A DNA stretch of 64,000 nt, from contig NZ_CP076039.1 of assembly GCF_014529625.1 (NCBI RefSeq), forward strand, positions 3,348,001 to 3,412,000, read 5' to 3'. The notes beneath the pieces were generated by a model. That model was not told where the DNA came from. It searched no databases and saw nothing but the letters and a program-made list of their open reading frames with translations. The translations under genes were made by a program, and so were the position numbers. Source of the DNA: Candidatus Pelagisphaera phototrophica. Lineage in GTDB: Bacteria > Verrucomicrobiota > Verrucomicrobiia > Opitutales > Opitutaceae. This document shows positions 1-9,504 of this stretch, one piece after another (position 1 is the stretch's first letter; each line of letters opens with the position of its first letter).

Positions 1-557
<557 letters not shown>

Positions 558-762
558 TCACCCTTCTTTCACCTAGTAAGACTTCGTGCAAAATAAAAAT
601 CCTTCAGGTACGAGCGCGTTTAAAGAAAGGAGAAATACGCTCCATTTTTGTTGCTGTCATTTCTGTGATTTCTCTGGTTGAGTACCTCTCGAATTATGGA
701 CTTCCCAATAACAATATTCTCGATCCCCTTAAACGGGAGAGACATTAAGAAAGCAAATCCCT

Positions 763-1350
763 ATGTCTAAACGCCGATTTTACTGGATAGATCTGGAAAT
801 GACAGGGCTGGATCCGGTTAACGACCTAATCCTTGAAGCTGCGGTCATTGTGACGAACAAGCAACTCGAGCCCGTATTCGAATGGGAGACCCCCGTTTTT
901 CAGACTCCTGAGGTCCTCGAAAAAATGAACGACTGGTGCAAGCATCATCATGCCGTTAGCGGACTGATCGATCGTGTTCCGAACGGGATCACGGAAGCAT
1001 CGCTCGACGAAAGGCTGTGCCAAATCACGAAAGCACATTTCAAGAAAAAGAACCCTGTTGTCATCTGTGGGAATTCGATTTCCCAAGACCGCAAATTTAT
1101 TGATGCTTATCTGCCTCTTTTTGCTTCGAGACTTCACTATCGAATGCTCGATGTTTCCAGTTTCAAAATCGTATTCCGAGAAATGCTGGGAAGGGAGTTC
1201 AAGAAAAATAATACGCATCGCGCGCTAGACGACATCCGGGAGTCAATCGCCGAGCTCAAATATTACATGAGTTCCATCGACCCATCAGACTTGGCATTGA
1301 TAAACAACGAACCCGAAGGACTCGTCACGGATTCGACGGAGGATTCGTAG
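763..1350 (+). CDS. orn: oligoribonuclease
   Basis: A 195-residue DEDDh 3'-5' exoribonuclease that degrades two- to five-nucleotide RNA, including the linear dinucleotides from cyclic-di-GMP turnover. The first acidic pair is in WIDLEMTGLD (Asp10, Glu12), the ExoII Asp is in GNSISQD (Asp109), and the ExoIII His/Asp is in HRALDDI (His152, Asp157). Length matches the Orn family (about 180-200). The last eight codons overlap the convergent end of the TPR gene by 26 bp, so the two transcripts meet tail to tail. Confidence 0.96.
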   Translation: MSKRRFYWIDLEMTGLDPVNDLILEAAVIVTNKQLEPVFEWETPVFQTPEVLEKMNDWCKHHHAVSGLIDRVPNGITEASLDERLCQITKAHFKKKNPVVICGNSISQDRKFIDAYLPLFASRLHYRMLDVSSFKIVFREMLGREFKKNNTHRALDDIRESIAELKYYMSSIDPSDLALINNEPEGLVTDSTEDS

Positions 1351-2758
1351 CACTTCCCGTCGATTCCTTGCCGTAAAACTTGTTGATCTTCTGAGAAACG
1401 TCACGGTACCCGATATCGTTGGAGTAAATCGCTTTATACTGCTGAATGGCATCTTCCTGCCTGTCTAGGCGATCATAGCATTGAGCTAGCAAGTAAAGGA
1501 CCTCCTTTTTCAATTCGTCGACCACTGTCAAACTTTCGGCAGGCTGCTTCAGCTGTTCCAACGCAAGATCAAATAGCTCCTTAGCCATAAAGCAGCGGCC
1601 GAGTAAGACCAATGACTTGATCCTCAAACTAGGGCTTCTTTGCGAAATCTGAAACTGCTGGATTGCGGCATCTATGTTGCCACTATCAAAAAGGTATTCC
1701 CCGTACTTGCACCGCTGACTGTAGTCGTTGGGAAACTGCTCTACCAGTTTACGGCTTTCTCCGAGCTTCAGCTCCAATAGCTCCGCCTCTAGAGCCTTTA
1801 GCTGCTCGTCGGAACCTCCATTTTCAGCTATTTCCCGTCTCAGGTCGAACAGTTCTCGCTCCACGCGATTCACTTTTAATTCGCTTCTAAGTTGGCGAAG
1901 TGGGGCATCTGCCTCCGCCTCGGGCAAAGCAAATGCTTTGTCGAGCCACTCCATCGCTTCTGAATATCGTTCCTGATTAATCAGCGACCTGACAAGCAAC
2001 TTGTAACTATCTACCTGCTGCGGATCTTTTTGGATCGCTTCGATCAAATCCTCGGCACGTTCTTCGCTGCCACTCTCGTCGACCACGACTCGATTTGCTC
2101 TTTCAAGGGAGTCCGCTTGCTTTTTATTCTTCAGCTTTGAACGAAAGTCTTCTTCTTTATCCTCCCACTTTCCTTGATTAATCGAGTGCGCGACGGATGC
2201 CGATTTCACTAATTCCTGCACTGCGCTGCTCCCCGGTCTCAAACGCGTGAGTCCCTCCGCAATCCTTAACGCTTTCTCAGTCGATCCCGATTTTATAAGC
2301 GCTTCACACAGACGCTCCATTTTAACAATATTGTTGGGGTATTTTTCGCAAATTAGCTCCAAACAATAAGACTCCGTTTCATTCAAATCCAATGCCCTTG
2401 CTCCTCGAGCGATTAACGAAAGTGCTTTTGAACTGTACACGTTTCGATTGAGAACGTTTTCACCGATCGACATGGCCTTTCCAGGGTCCCTCTTCAGAAT
2501 CAAATAGCCTCGGAACAAAACTAAATAACCAGTCAAACCAGCAAGCATAACACCCACTCCTTTGCCTTTGTTCGCATGTACCCTCCTCTGGGCTTTCCTC
2601 AATAGGCGCCGCACTTCCAAACAGCGTGGCTCTTCCTCGAGGAGCGAACAGCAAATCTCAATGGTGTACTCGAAATTTCCGCGAGTCATCGCAGTACGCG
2701 CGTTCTCAATCTTTTTGCGATCCCGATCGCTCAAATCGTATTCAAGTACTTCCGACAT
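1325..2758 (-). CDS. membrane-anchored tetratricopeptide-repeat protein
   Basis: A protein of about 477 residues that I cannot tie to a named function. An N-terminal cytoplasmic helical part is followed by one predicted membrane segment (about residues 68-88, glycine- and leucine-rich). The rest is helical repeats with TPR-like A/G/A spacing (for example EAMEWLDKAFALPEAEA, DAAIQQFQISQRSPS, DAIQQYKAIYSND), probably a scaffold. The longest open frame starts at a TTG at 2767; the ATG at 2758 (MSEVLEYDLSDRD) is preferred. It is the last gene of a trpD-glmM-TPR run on this strand, 17 bp after glmM, so co-transcription is likely. The C-terminus overlaps convergent orn. Confidence 0.8.
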   Translation of the reverse strand: MSEVLEYDLSDRDRKKIENARTAMTRGNFEYTIEICCSLLEEEPRCLEVRRLLRKAQRRVHANKGKGVGVMLAGLTGYLVLFRGYLILKRDPGKAMSIGENVLNRNVYSSKALSLIARGARALDLNETESYCLELICEKYPNNIVKMERLCEALIKSGSTEKALRIAEGLTRLRPGSSAVQELVKSASVAHSINQGKWEDKEEDFRSKLKNKKQADSLERANRVVVDESGSEERAEDLIEAIQKDPQQVDSYKLLVRSLINQERYSEAMEWLDKAFALPEAEADAPLRQLRSELKVNRVERELFDLRREIAENGGSDEQLKALEAELLELKLGESRKLVEQFPNDYSQRCKYGEYLFDSGNIDAAIQQFQISQRSPSLRIKSLVLLGRCFMAKELFDLALEQLKQPAESLTVVDELKKEVLYLLAQCYDRLDRQEDAIQQYKAIYSNDIGYRDVSQKINKFYGKESTGSATNPPSNP

Positions 2759-2775
2759 TCCATGCAATCAGCTCT

Positions 2776-4122
2776 CTAGCTGAGATCTTTACGAACCGCT
2801 TCTTCCAATTTCCCAATAGACTCGCTTGCTATTTCAATGGTCTTGGCTTCGACAAGCAATCTTATCTTTGGCTCCGTACCTGAATACCTAACTAGTAATC
2901 TCCCGTGATCTCCGAACATCTTCTCAAGATCCTGCATCGTTGCGCGGATATTCGGACACTCCTTCAGGGGCTTCTTTGAAGCTACTGCGATCGCTCTAGT
3001 TTCTTGCGGAAAAGCCCCATAAAAAGAGGTCAGACCTGCCAGCGAATCGCCTTTTTCCACTACTGTTCTAGCTACGCATAGTGCTGAAAACAAGCCATCA
3101 CCTGTCATCGAAAAATCCCCGATTACAACGTGCCCAGACTCCTCTCCCCCCAAGGAAAATCCTTTCGCGATCATCAATCGGGAAACAAATTTATCCCCAA
3201 TGTTCACTCTCTCAACCGAAATTCCATAATCGGACAAAGCAGAATCCAGCCCTAGATTGCTTTGCAGCGTAGTAACCAGCGTATCATCTCTTAGCTGCTT
3301 CAACTCTTTGAGGCGAATGGCTAACAGTCCCAAGACAGCTTCACCCGACAATTTCGCTCCCTGGTGATCAAACGCCGCCATCCGGTCTCCATCGCCGTCA
3401 AAGGAAAATCCCATATCGTACTGATTAACCGTATACATTTCAGCCATTGCCTGCGGGCACTCACTCCCAAATCCGTCATTTATATTTGATCCGTTAGGAC
3501 TGCATCCCACCGTATCCACTTCGGCTCCTAAAGACTCAAAGACTCCGGTAGCAATTGAGCTCAAAGCCCCATTCGCACAGTCAAGGGCAATTCTCTTTCC
3601 CAAAAGAAGCCCCGGATCGAATGTGCTCCTCACCCGAGATACGTACCAGTCCGTCTTTTCCGTAAAACCATCTTCAATCGCAGGAAAATCCGTTTCTTTC
3701 GGGGTCGCCACCTCACCCACGCTACGGTCCAGACCCAACTCAAACGACTCCGAAGGCTTCGTTCCGTTGGATTGGAAAAACTTAATCCCATTATCCTTGC
3801 TCGGATTGTGGGAAGCGGTAACGGCGCAGCCGGCTAAGGCGTTTCCAAACTCCACCACCTTGGCGATCGCTGGAGTCGGCACCACACCAATCGACTCGAT
3901 GGCACCCCCTTCCGACCTGAATCCAGCTCCCAATGCTGCTACAAGGTTCAGACCCGACGCTCGGGTATCCCTGCCTACAACCATGAGCGGAGCCTCAATT
4001 TCATACTGCTGCTTCAACAGCCGTGCCATGGCTACGCCCGCTCGAAAGGCAATGCCATCATTGAGACTAGGGCCACCGTACTCGCCGCGTATCCCATCCG
4101 TTCCAAAGTATTTTAGAGCCAT
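2776..4122 (-). CDS. glmM: phosphoglucosamine mutase
   Basis: Converts glucosamine 6-phosphate to glucosamine 1-phosphate for UDP-GlcNAc, the precursor of peptidoglycan and lipid A. The 448-residue length is typical. Visible elements are FGTDGIRG at the N-terminus, the phosphoserine loop TASHNPS (Ser104), the metal loop DGDGDR (Asp242, 244, 246), the sugar-recognition GGEESGH, and the C-terminal phosphate site RYSGTEP. The Ser-Asn-Pro loop and short length favour GlmM over phosphomannomutase. Its ATG overlaps the TAA of trpD by one base (TAATG), a translational-coupling arrangement that ties tryptophan and cell-wall precursor genes into one operon. Confidence 0.96.
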   Translation of the reverse strand: MALKYFGTDGIRGEYGGPSLNDGIAFRAGVAMARLLKQQYEIEAPLMVVGRDTRASGLNLVAALGAGFRSEGGAIESIGVVPTPAIAKVVEFGNALAGCAVTASHNPSKDNGIKFFQSNGTKPSESFELGLDRSVGEVATPKETDFPAIEDGFTEKTDWYVSRVRSTFDPGLLLGKRIALDCANGALSSIATGVFESLGAEVDTVGCSPNGSNINDGFGSECPQAMAEMYTVNQYDMGFSFDGDGDRMAAFDHQGAKLSGEAVLGLLAIRLKELKQLRDDTLVTTLQSNLGLDSALSDYGISVERVNIGDKFVSRLMIAKGFSLGGEESGHVVIGDFSMTGDGLFSALCVARTVVEKGDSLAGLTSFYGAFPQETRAIAVASKKPLKECPNIRATMQDLEKMFGDHGRLLVRYSGTEPKIRLLVEAKTIEIASESIGKLEEAVRKDLS

Positions 4123-5165
4123 TACGATTTATAGAATTCCTTCGCCTGTCCGATTTTCTTCCGGACGCTGCCACCTATCAACAGGTCCCGGGCTTCCTCG
4201 ACTCCTTCCGCAATACTCGCGTAACGTCCCGTCACGAAAAAAGCCGCAGCAGCATTAACGACGACTGAATTCTCCAAGGCTTTAGGGGCCTTACCCTCCA
4301 TCAGTCGATCCAATATCTGCATATTCTCTTCGACATCGCCGCCTTCAAGATCTTCCAGCGGACCAGATTCAATCCCCATTTCGCTCGGAACCCAACGAGC
4401 ATCGATACCTCCTAGAGATCCAAAGCCTCGGGCTATATTTTTCCCCGCTGCGCTAAACTCATCCATTCCACCTTTCGCCCCCAAATCGCAATGCGCGATC
4501 AGACCGGCTTTGAGACCGAGAGAGTCTTGGGCGTTTGCCATCATATCGACAAGGGTGCCACTGAATACTCCCAGTAACTGGTAGGCAGGTTTCGCCGGGT
4601 TGATCAATGGCCCCAGAATATTGAATACTGTGCGCTGCCCTTTTGCCGCCAAGGCTTGTCGCACTGGCACAATTTCCTTGAACGCTGGGTGGAAGGCGGG
4701 AGCAAACATGAAGCAGAATCCCAACTCCTCCATCGATCGCTGCAAAATAGCGTCATCGGATGCGATATCAAGCCCTAGGGCCTCCAAAAGATTCGAGCTT
4801 CCGCACTTCGATGTTATCGATCGATTCCCATGCTTGAGAACAGGAATCCCGGCTGCCGCTACGATAAACGTTACGGTGGTGCTAATGTTGAATGTATGCT
4901 GCTTATCCCCCCCAGTTCCGCAAACGTCGATCGCCCGGGAGTTCCATTCGTCCAGTCCAGGATTTCGAGCAAGCTCCCTGTATCGTCTGGCAAGTCCGGC
5001 AACTTCTTGAAAAGATTCTCCCTTTAGAGCGAGTTTTGTAAGAAAATCCGCTTTCTCGACGGGGTCCTCCTCCGCTGACGCTAAAAGATCAGCTACAACT
5101 GATGCCTGATACTCAGTCAGACTGGATCCTTCTGAAACGATGGCTGAAAACTCCGCAAGTTTCAT
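4122..5165 (-). CDS. trpD: anthranilate phosphoribosyltransferase
   Basis: Second step of tryptophan synthesis: transfers phosphoribose from PRPP to anthranilate. In 347 residues it shows the N-terminal helical domain, the PRPP-binding CGTGGD loop (about residues 82-87), the KHGNR loop (111-115) followed by SSNLLEALG, and the FNILGPLINPA segment. It is a stand-alone TrpD without a TrpG amidotransferase domain. It heads the reverse operon with glmM and a TPR gene. The other trp gene seen here, trpB, is 25 kb away, so the pathway genes are scattered rather than in one trp operon. Confidence 0.96.
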   Translation of the reverse strand: MKLAEFSAIVSEGSSLTEYQASVVADLLASAEEDPVEKADFLTKLALKGESFQEVAGLARRYRELARNPGLDEWNSRAIDVCGTGGDKQHTFNISTTVTFIVAAAGIPVLKHGNRSITSKCGSSNLLEALGLDIASDDAILQRSMEELGFCFMFAPAFHPAFKEIVPVRQALAAKGQRTVFNILGPLINPAKPAYQLLGVFSGTLVDMMANAQDSLGLKAGLIAHCDLGAKGGMDEFSAAGKNIARGFGSLGGIDARWVPSEMGIESGPLEDLEGGDVEENMQILDRLMEGKAPKALENSVVVNAAAAFFVTGRYASIAEGVEEARDLLIGGSVRKKIGQAKEFYKS

Positions 5166-5325
5166 ATCTCGAGAGGATTATGCGTCCCAATCGCAAAAAC
5201 AATTATAATCGCTCTTCATCTAAATCGCCTTGCCCAAGCGGCCTTGGCCTAACAAGTTCGAGACAGTCTCAATGTGGAACATCTTGTCCAATGAGTCGAA
5301 TTGCGATTCAATCCCAAACAATTAC

Positions 5326-5354
5326 TTGACGGCCCACATAGCGACCGTTATCAA
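5326..5354 (+). promoter_or_regulatory. candidate sigma70-type promoter for rpmF-plsX-fabH
   Basis: TTGACG (5326-5331) and TATCAA (5349-5354) are separated by 17 bp, about 50 bp upstream of the rpmF start. This matches five of six bases of the -35 and four of six of the -10 consensus with ideal spacing. Read from sequence only. Confidence 0.5.
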
Positions 5355-5405
5355 CCGCTCCTTTTCTAAAACCACGCGCTAAACTAAGCATAGGATTTAT
5401 TACAA

Positions 5406-5585
5406 ATGGCCAATCCAAAACGCAAGCAGTCCAAACGCCGTAGTCGTCTCCGCCGCGGAGCCAATCGCTTCGAGGAGCCACAACTCGCAAAAGATCCAGT
5501 TGACGGCTCTGCGTTCCGTCCGCATCGCGTGAATCCAAACAACGGAATGTACCGCGGTCGCCAAGTGACCGATGTCTCCGTGTAA
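5406..5585 (+). CDS. rpmF: 50S ribosomal protein L32
   Basis: A 59-residue basic protein beginning MANPKRKQSKRRSRLRR, the hallmark start of bacterial L32, which binds near the exit of the large subunit. The C-terminal part contains CYS-free sequence where some L32 proteins carry a zinc ribbon, so this is the zinc-independent form. The order rpmF-plsX-fabH is the classic linkage of ribosome and fatty-acid synthesis. The usual upstream DUF177/YceD gene is absent; the 240 bp upstream hold only a promoter-like site. Confidence 0.96.
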   Translation: MANPKRKQSKRRSRLRRGANRFEEPQLAKDPVDGSAFRPHRVNPNNGMYRGRQVTDVSV

Positions 5586-5642
5586 CTTCCTAAATGTGAC
5601 GCGGAGCCTTCCCGTCCAAGCTATCCGGATGTCCATGCTATA

Positions 5643-6695
5643 ATGGAGATTCAGGCTAAAGCCTGCATCGCTGTCGATGCTATGGGTGCGGATAAGGGCC
5701 CTTCCGAGATAGTGGCTGCCGTTAGGCTCGCCTTCGACGCTTTCCCCGATCTCTCTCCCATCCTTCTCGTGGGCCAAGAGACAGTGCTCAAACCTATAGT
5801 AGAGGGAGCGGGACTAGCTTCTCACCCAAAGCTTCGCATCGTCCATGCTTCTCAAATTGTCGATATGGACGACAAGCCGCTCCAGGCGATGAAACAGAAG
5901 CGGGACTCGAGCATGGCCCGATCCATAGAACTGGTGAAGGACGAGGAGGCTGCAGTCGTCGTCAGCTGTGGCAATACCGGCACCTTGATGGCTAGCGGAA
6001 CGATTCGCCTGAGAACAATGGATGGCGTAGAACGCCCCGCCCTCGCGACAGTCATGCCGCGCCAAAAGGGTCACTTCGTGTTGATTGACGCTGGTGCCAA
6101 CCCGCTAGCAAAAGCTGAGCATTTGGTCCACAACGCCGTGCTGGGAAGCGACTACTGCAAGCACGTGCTCGGCAATCAGAGTCCAAGGGTAGGTCTTATG
6201 ACAATTGGCACCGAAGAAGGCAAAGGGAATGAAACCACCAATGCAGCAAACGAGCTTCTTAAAAAAATATCTGGAATCATCAATTACCACGGCCCTGTTG
6301 AAGGGTTTCAGCTGTTCGAGGACGTGGTTGATGTTGTGGTCTGCGACGGCTTCACAGGGAACGTTATCCTAAAAACCTGCGAGTCCCTTTTCAAATGCCT
6401 TTTCAAGGACTTCCTAGGAGACGAGATAAGGCGAAATCCGCTACGCCAGTTTGGGTATCTGTGTTCTAAAGGGGCATACGATGCCATTAGAACGCAATTG
6501 AATCCAGACCGCTATGGTGGAGCGCCGCTTCTTGGATTAAAAGGGAATATTCTGAAAGCCCACGGATCCAGCAACCGCGAGGCGGTCATGAATGCGATTC
6601 GTATCGCTAACGAGATTATTAGCAAAGACTTAAACTCCCAGATCACTGGGGACATCGAAAAAGCTAACCGCTTTATTTTTCCCGAAATAAACTGA
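5643..6695 (+). CDS. plsX: phosphate acyltransferase PlsX
   Basis: Makes acyl-phosphate from acyl-ACP, the donor for PlsY in phosphatidic acid synthesis; a peripheral membrane enzyme. The 350-residue protein opens with the diagnostic IAVDAMGADKGPSEIV and carries VSCGNTGTLMASG, the FVLIDAGANP segment, GLMTIGTEEGKGNE, CDGFTGNVILKTCES and GGAPLLGLKG, all PlsX signatures. It lies 57 bp after rpmF and 57 bp before fabH, almost certainly in one operon linking phospholipid and fatty-acid initiation. Confidence 0.97.
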   Translation: MEIQAKACIAVDAMGADKGPSEIVAAVRLAFDAFPDLSPILLVGQETVLKPIVEGAGLASHPKLRIVHASQIVDMDDKPLQAMKQKRDSSMARSIELVKDEEAAVVVSCGNTGTLMASGTIRLRTMDGVERPALATVMPRQKGHFVLIDAGANPLAKAEHLVHNAVLGSDYCKHVLGNQSPRVGLMTIGTEEGKGNETTNAANELLKKISGIINYHGPVEGFQLFEDVVDVVVCDGFTGNVILKTCESLFKCLFKDFLGDEIRRNPLRQFGYLCSKGAYDAIRTQLNPDRYGGAPLLGLKGNILKAHGSSNREAVMNAIRIANEIISKDLNSQITGDIEKANRFIFPEIN

Positions 6696-6752
6696 GCCAT
6701 CGCTCATTTGCGAGTTGCCTCGTAGACAAGTCTTGCCATTCAGTCTCAACGC

Positions 6753-7751
6753 ATGAGCACTCTGCCAAGGTCAGTTGTAATAAAAGGAACTGGTTCCTAT
6801 ACCCCTGCAAACATAAAGACAAACGACGACTTGGCAGAATTCGTAGACACTTCGGAGGAATGGATCTTTACGCGCACAGGGATAAAGGAGCGTCGTTTCG
6901 CGACTGAAGGAGAAAATACCTCCCACATGGGAACTGAAGCGTCCCGCAGGGCGCTTGCTAATGCGGGAATCCAAACAAGTGCCGTCGATTTAGTGATCGT
7001 CGCTACGATTACCCCCGATATGCCATTTCCCTCTACGGCCTGTCTAATTCAAACCCAGCTGGGTGTTAGCAATGCGGTTTGTATGGACATTGAAGCGGCG
7101 TGCTCAGGTTTCCTCTACATCATGGAAGTCGCCGCTTCCATGATCAAAACGGGTCGATACCAAAACGCCCTTATTGTCGGAACTGAAAAGCTGTCCAGCA
7201 TATTGGATTGGGAAGACAGAACCACTTGCGTTCTCTTTGGCGATGGAGCGGGAGCAGCCGTCCTCGGCCCTTCTGACAGTCCCCAGACCGGTTTGCTCGA
7301 CTTCAAACTCGGAGCCGACGGAGCAAACGGTGAAGTACTTTTCATGCCCGGAGGAGGTTCCGCCAACCCCGCAACAGGAACCTCGATCGACAACCGACTG
7401 CACTTCCTGAAAATGCGTGGCAAGGAGGTGTTTAAACTGGCAGTCAAGGTAATGGAGCAGGCGGCTAAAGAAATTCTTGAACAAAATGGCCTGAATTCGG
7501 ACCAACTAGCCTGCGTCATTCCACATCAGGCCAATTTAAGAATCATCGAATTGCTTTCTTCCCGACTGGAGATTCCTATGGACCGCTTCTACCTCAATCT
7601 CGAGAAGTACGGGAACACCTCTGCGGCTTCGATCCCGATTGCGCTAGACGAGGCATTTCGGGACGGACGGATAAACTCGGGCGATCTCGTCCTCCTTGTC
7701 GCCTTCGGAGCTGGTTTGACCTGGGGAGCCACTTTGGTTCGCTGCCCATGA
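6753..7751 (+). CDS. fabH: beta-ketoacyl-ACP synthase III
   Basis: Starts type II fatty-acid synthesis by condensing acetyl-CoA (or another acyl-CoA) with malonyl-ACP. The 332-residue thiolase-fold protein has the Cys-His-Asn triad: Cys117 in EAACSGF, His258 in IPHQANLRI, Asn288 in KYGNTSAAS. The GDGAGAAVLG motif is also present. It follows plsX in the same operon; fabD is 33 kb away. Substrate preference (straight or branched primer) cannot be read from the sequence alone. Confidence 0.97.
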   Translation: MSTLPRSVVIKGTGSYTPANIKTNDDLAEFVDTSEEWIFTRTGIKERRFATEGENTSHMGTEASRRALANAGIQTSAVDLVIVATITPDMPFPSTACLIQTQLGVSNAVCMDIEAACSGFLYIMEVAASMIKTGRYQNALIVGTEKLSSILDWEDRTTCVLFGDGAGAAVLGPSDSPQTGLLDFKLGADGANGEVLFMPGGGSANPATGTSIDNRLHFLKMRGKEVFKLAVKVMEQAAKEILEQNGLNSDQLACVIPHQANLRIIELLSSRLEIPMDRFYLNLEKYGNTSAASIPIALDEAFRDGRINSGDLVLLVAFGAGLTWGATLVRCP

Positions 7752-7809
7752 ACACGCTCAGAAACTTTAGCTTGATCCCCACTAATAGACTCGATTCCAT
7801 TCTTGCCCT

Positions 7810-8889
7810 ATGATTCGACACTCCATCGTTACGTTCGCCCTACTGTTTTCGGCTCTTGGAGCCGGTGCGGCCAACCTCACGTGGGACCCAACCAACGGCT
7901 ATCAATCGGACGAAGTCGAATTATCGGGCCTTCTGCCACAGGAAATACAGCGCGTTCTGGACTGGATGAACGCCGGTCGCAAAGCCGAGGAAAACAAAAA
8001 CTACAGAAAAGCCCTCAGAAAATACAAACGGGTCAATAAAAAGCATCCTAAAAGTCAATATTCGCCCGAATCCCTTTACCGGACTTCGCAAATTCGGCTG
8101 AAGCAAAACAAAATCGATCATGCCTTCGACGCATTCGAGTTGATTGCCTATGTTTATCCGAGCTACGGGAGCTTCAACGACACGATCGGCGAAATGTACA
8201 AAATCGCAGTTCGCAGACAGGAAAGCTATCGACAAAAGATTTTTGGCGTTTTTCCGGGATTTCTAAACAATGATCGAGCTGTACGGTATTTTGAACGACT
8301 CGTTTCCATCGCCCCCTACAGCGACTACGCTCCGCTTTCATTGATGAATATCGCTCAAATCTGGTCGAAACGGAAGAATGATACCATGGCGATCTACTCG
8401 CTGGACCGTCTCATCACCCACTATCCCAAGAGCTTTCTGACTCCAGACGCCTATATCCAATTGGCCAGTACACATGCTAATTTGGTAGAAGGACCGTATT
8501 ACGACCAAAGCAGCACAGAAGACGCTATCACCTTCTTCGAAGACTTCCTCATTCAGTTCCCCTCTAACAATAGGGTCGACGAAGCAGAGAAAGGCCTTTT
8601 CGAGACGCAGGACATCATGGCCTTGAGCAAAGTGAAAATTGGGGACTTCTACTTTCACAAACGATCTGACTTCCATGCTGCCAGAGTTCTTTACAACGAA
8701 GCCATTACGATTGCTCCGAAGTCTGGAACCGCCGAAATTGCTCGAAAAAAGCTGAAGATGATTGAAGTGAAAGAGGAGAAACTCGGTATCGAAAACGAGC
8801 CTGAATCTGAAAGAGAGGCCCCAACCGTCGAAGAAATGGAGAAAAAGGCGGAAAAGCGGGCGAAAAGAAAAGTACTGGGCTTATTTTAG
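7810..8889 (+). CDS. exported TPR protein, BamD-like
   Basis: A 359-residue protein with a signal peptide (hydrophobic core about 7-17, cleavage near AGA-AN) and TPR-type repeats spread over roughly residues 50-300 (for example YRKALRKYKRVNKKHPKSQYS and AFDAFELIAYVYPSYG). The spacing resembles the BamD/YfiO outer-membrane assembly family. Unlike BamD there is no lipobox cysteine, so it would be a soluble periplasmic or differently anchored protein. The C-terminus is a charged Glu/Lys tail. It sits 58 bp after fabH and 34 bp before an LptE-like lipoprotein, consistent with outer-membrane biogenesis. Assignment to BamD is tentative. Confidence 0.72.
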   Translation: MIRHSIVTFALLFSALGAGAANLTWDPTNGYQSDEVELSGLLPQEIQRVLDWMNAGRKAEENKNYRKALRKYKRVNKKHPKSQYSPESLYRTSQIRLKQNKIDHAFDAFELIAYVYPSYGSFNDTIGEMYKIAVRRQESYRQKIFGVFPGFLNNDRAVRYFERLVSIAPYSDYAPLSLMNIAQIWSKRKNDTMAIYSLDRLITHYPKSFLTPDAYIQLASTHANLVEGPYYDQSSTEDAITFFEDFLIQFPSNNRVDEAEKGLFETQDIMALSKVKIGDFYFHKRSDFHAARVLYNEAITIAPKSGTAEIARKKLKMIEVKEEKLGIENEPESEREAPTVEEMEKKAEKRAKRKVLGLF

Positions 8890-8923
8890 ATCCACCAAGG
8901 TCTTACCTTCGTAACTATTTTCT

Positions 8924-9442
8924 ATGCGACGTTTTCTCCACACGCTTTTATGCATCGGCATAATCGTCGGCCTTGCAAGTTGTGCTTCCTACCAGATGGG
9001 GCAACCCGGCGAATCAGATTCCTACCGGAGCGTCTACGTTAAGCCAGTACGGAACGACTCGACCTATCCGATGCTGAAGGCGAGCTTGACCGCCTCTCTC
9101 CGAAAAGCGATCGCGGATACGGGATTTTTAGACGTCGCCACCTTTACATCCGCCGATACTGTTCTCGAGACCAGAGTAATCTCGGTCAACCGAGAGATAG
9201 CCGCAGTTTCGTCCATTGATGTAGGCCGAGGTAGAAAGTACGAGCTTGAGTTCGAAACGCTCTGTACCCTCTACCAGAAAGTTGGTGGCCAGCTTGAACC
9301 GGTTTTTGTGAATCGCAGAATCAACGTGAAGCAGGACATTTTTGCAGACAGCGGACAGGTAAACGCGGAGCACCAGGCAGGACCTGAAATCGCTCGCAAG
9401 ATCGCCCAGCGAGTCACCGAATCTATCGTAGACACCTGGTAG
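8924..9442 (+). CDS. LptE-like outer-membrane lipoprotein
   Basis: A 172-residue predicted lipoprotein: N-terminal arginines, a hydrophobic stretch and a lipobox LASC ending at Cys20. After it comes an LptE-like pattern, with a conserved strand YRSVYVKPVRNDSTYP followed by a long amphipathic helix (residues about 45-65) and alternating strands. LptE pairs with LptD to insert lipopolysaccharide in the outer leaflet; an LptD-like gene lies at 51436. Homology to LptE is by pattern and length, so a generic secreted lipoprotein remains possible. Confidence 0.7.
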   Translation: MRRFLHTLLCIGIIVGLASCASYQMGQPGESDSYRSVYVKPVRNDSTYPMLKASLTASLRKAIADTGFLDVATFTSADTVLETRVISVNREIAAVSSIDVGRGRKYELEFETLCTLYQKVGGQLEPVFVNRRINVKQDIFADSGQVNAEHQAGPEIARKIAQRVTESIVDTW

Positions 9443-9504
9443 GCTTTCTTCGCCTTACATTTTGGTATCGCAATTAGATCCGCCTTATTTCTAATCGGGA
9501 CCAT

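Noticed and set aside
3623-4258. 211-codon forward frame
   Set aside because: Antisense to glmM and trpD; no natural composition.
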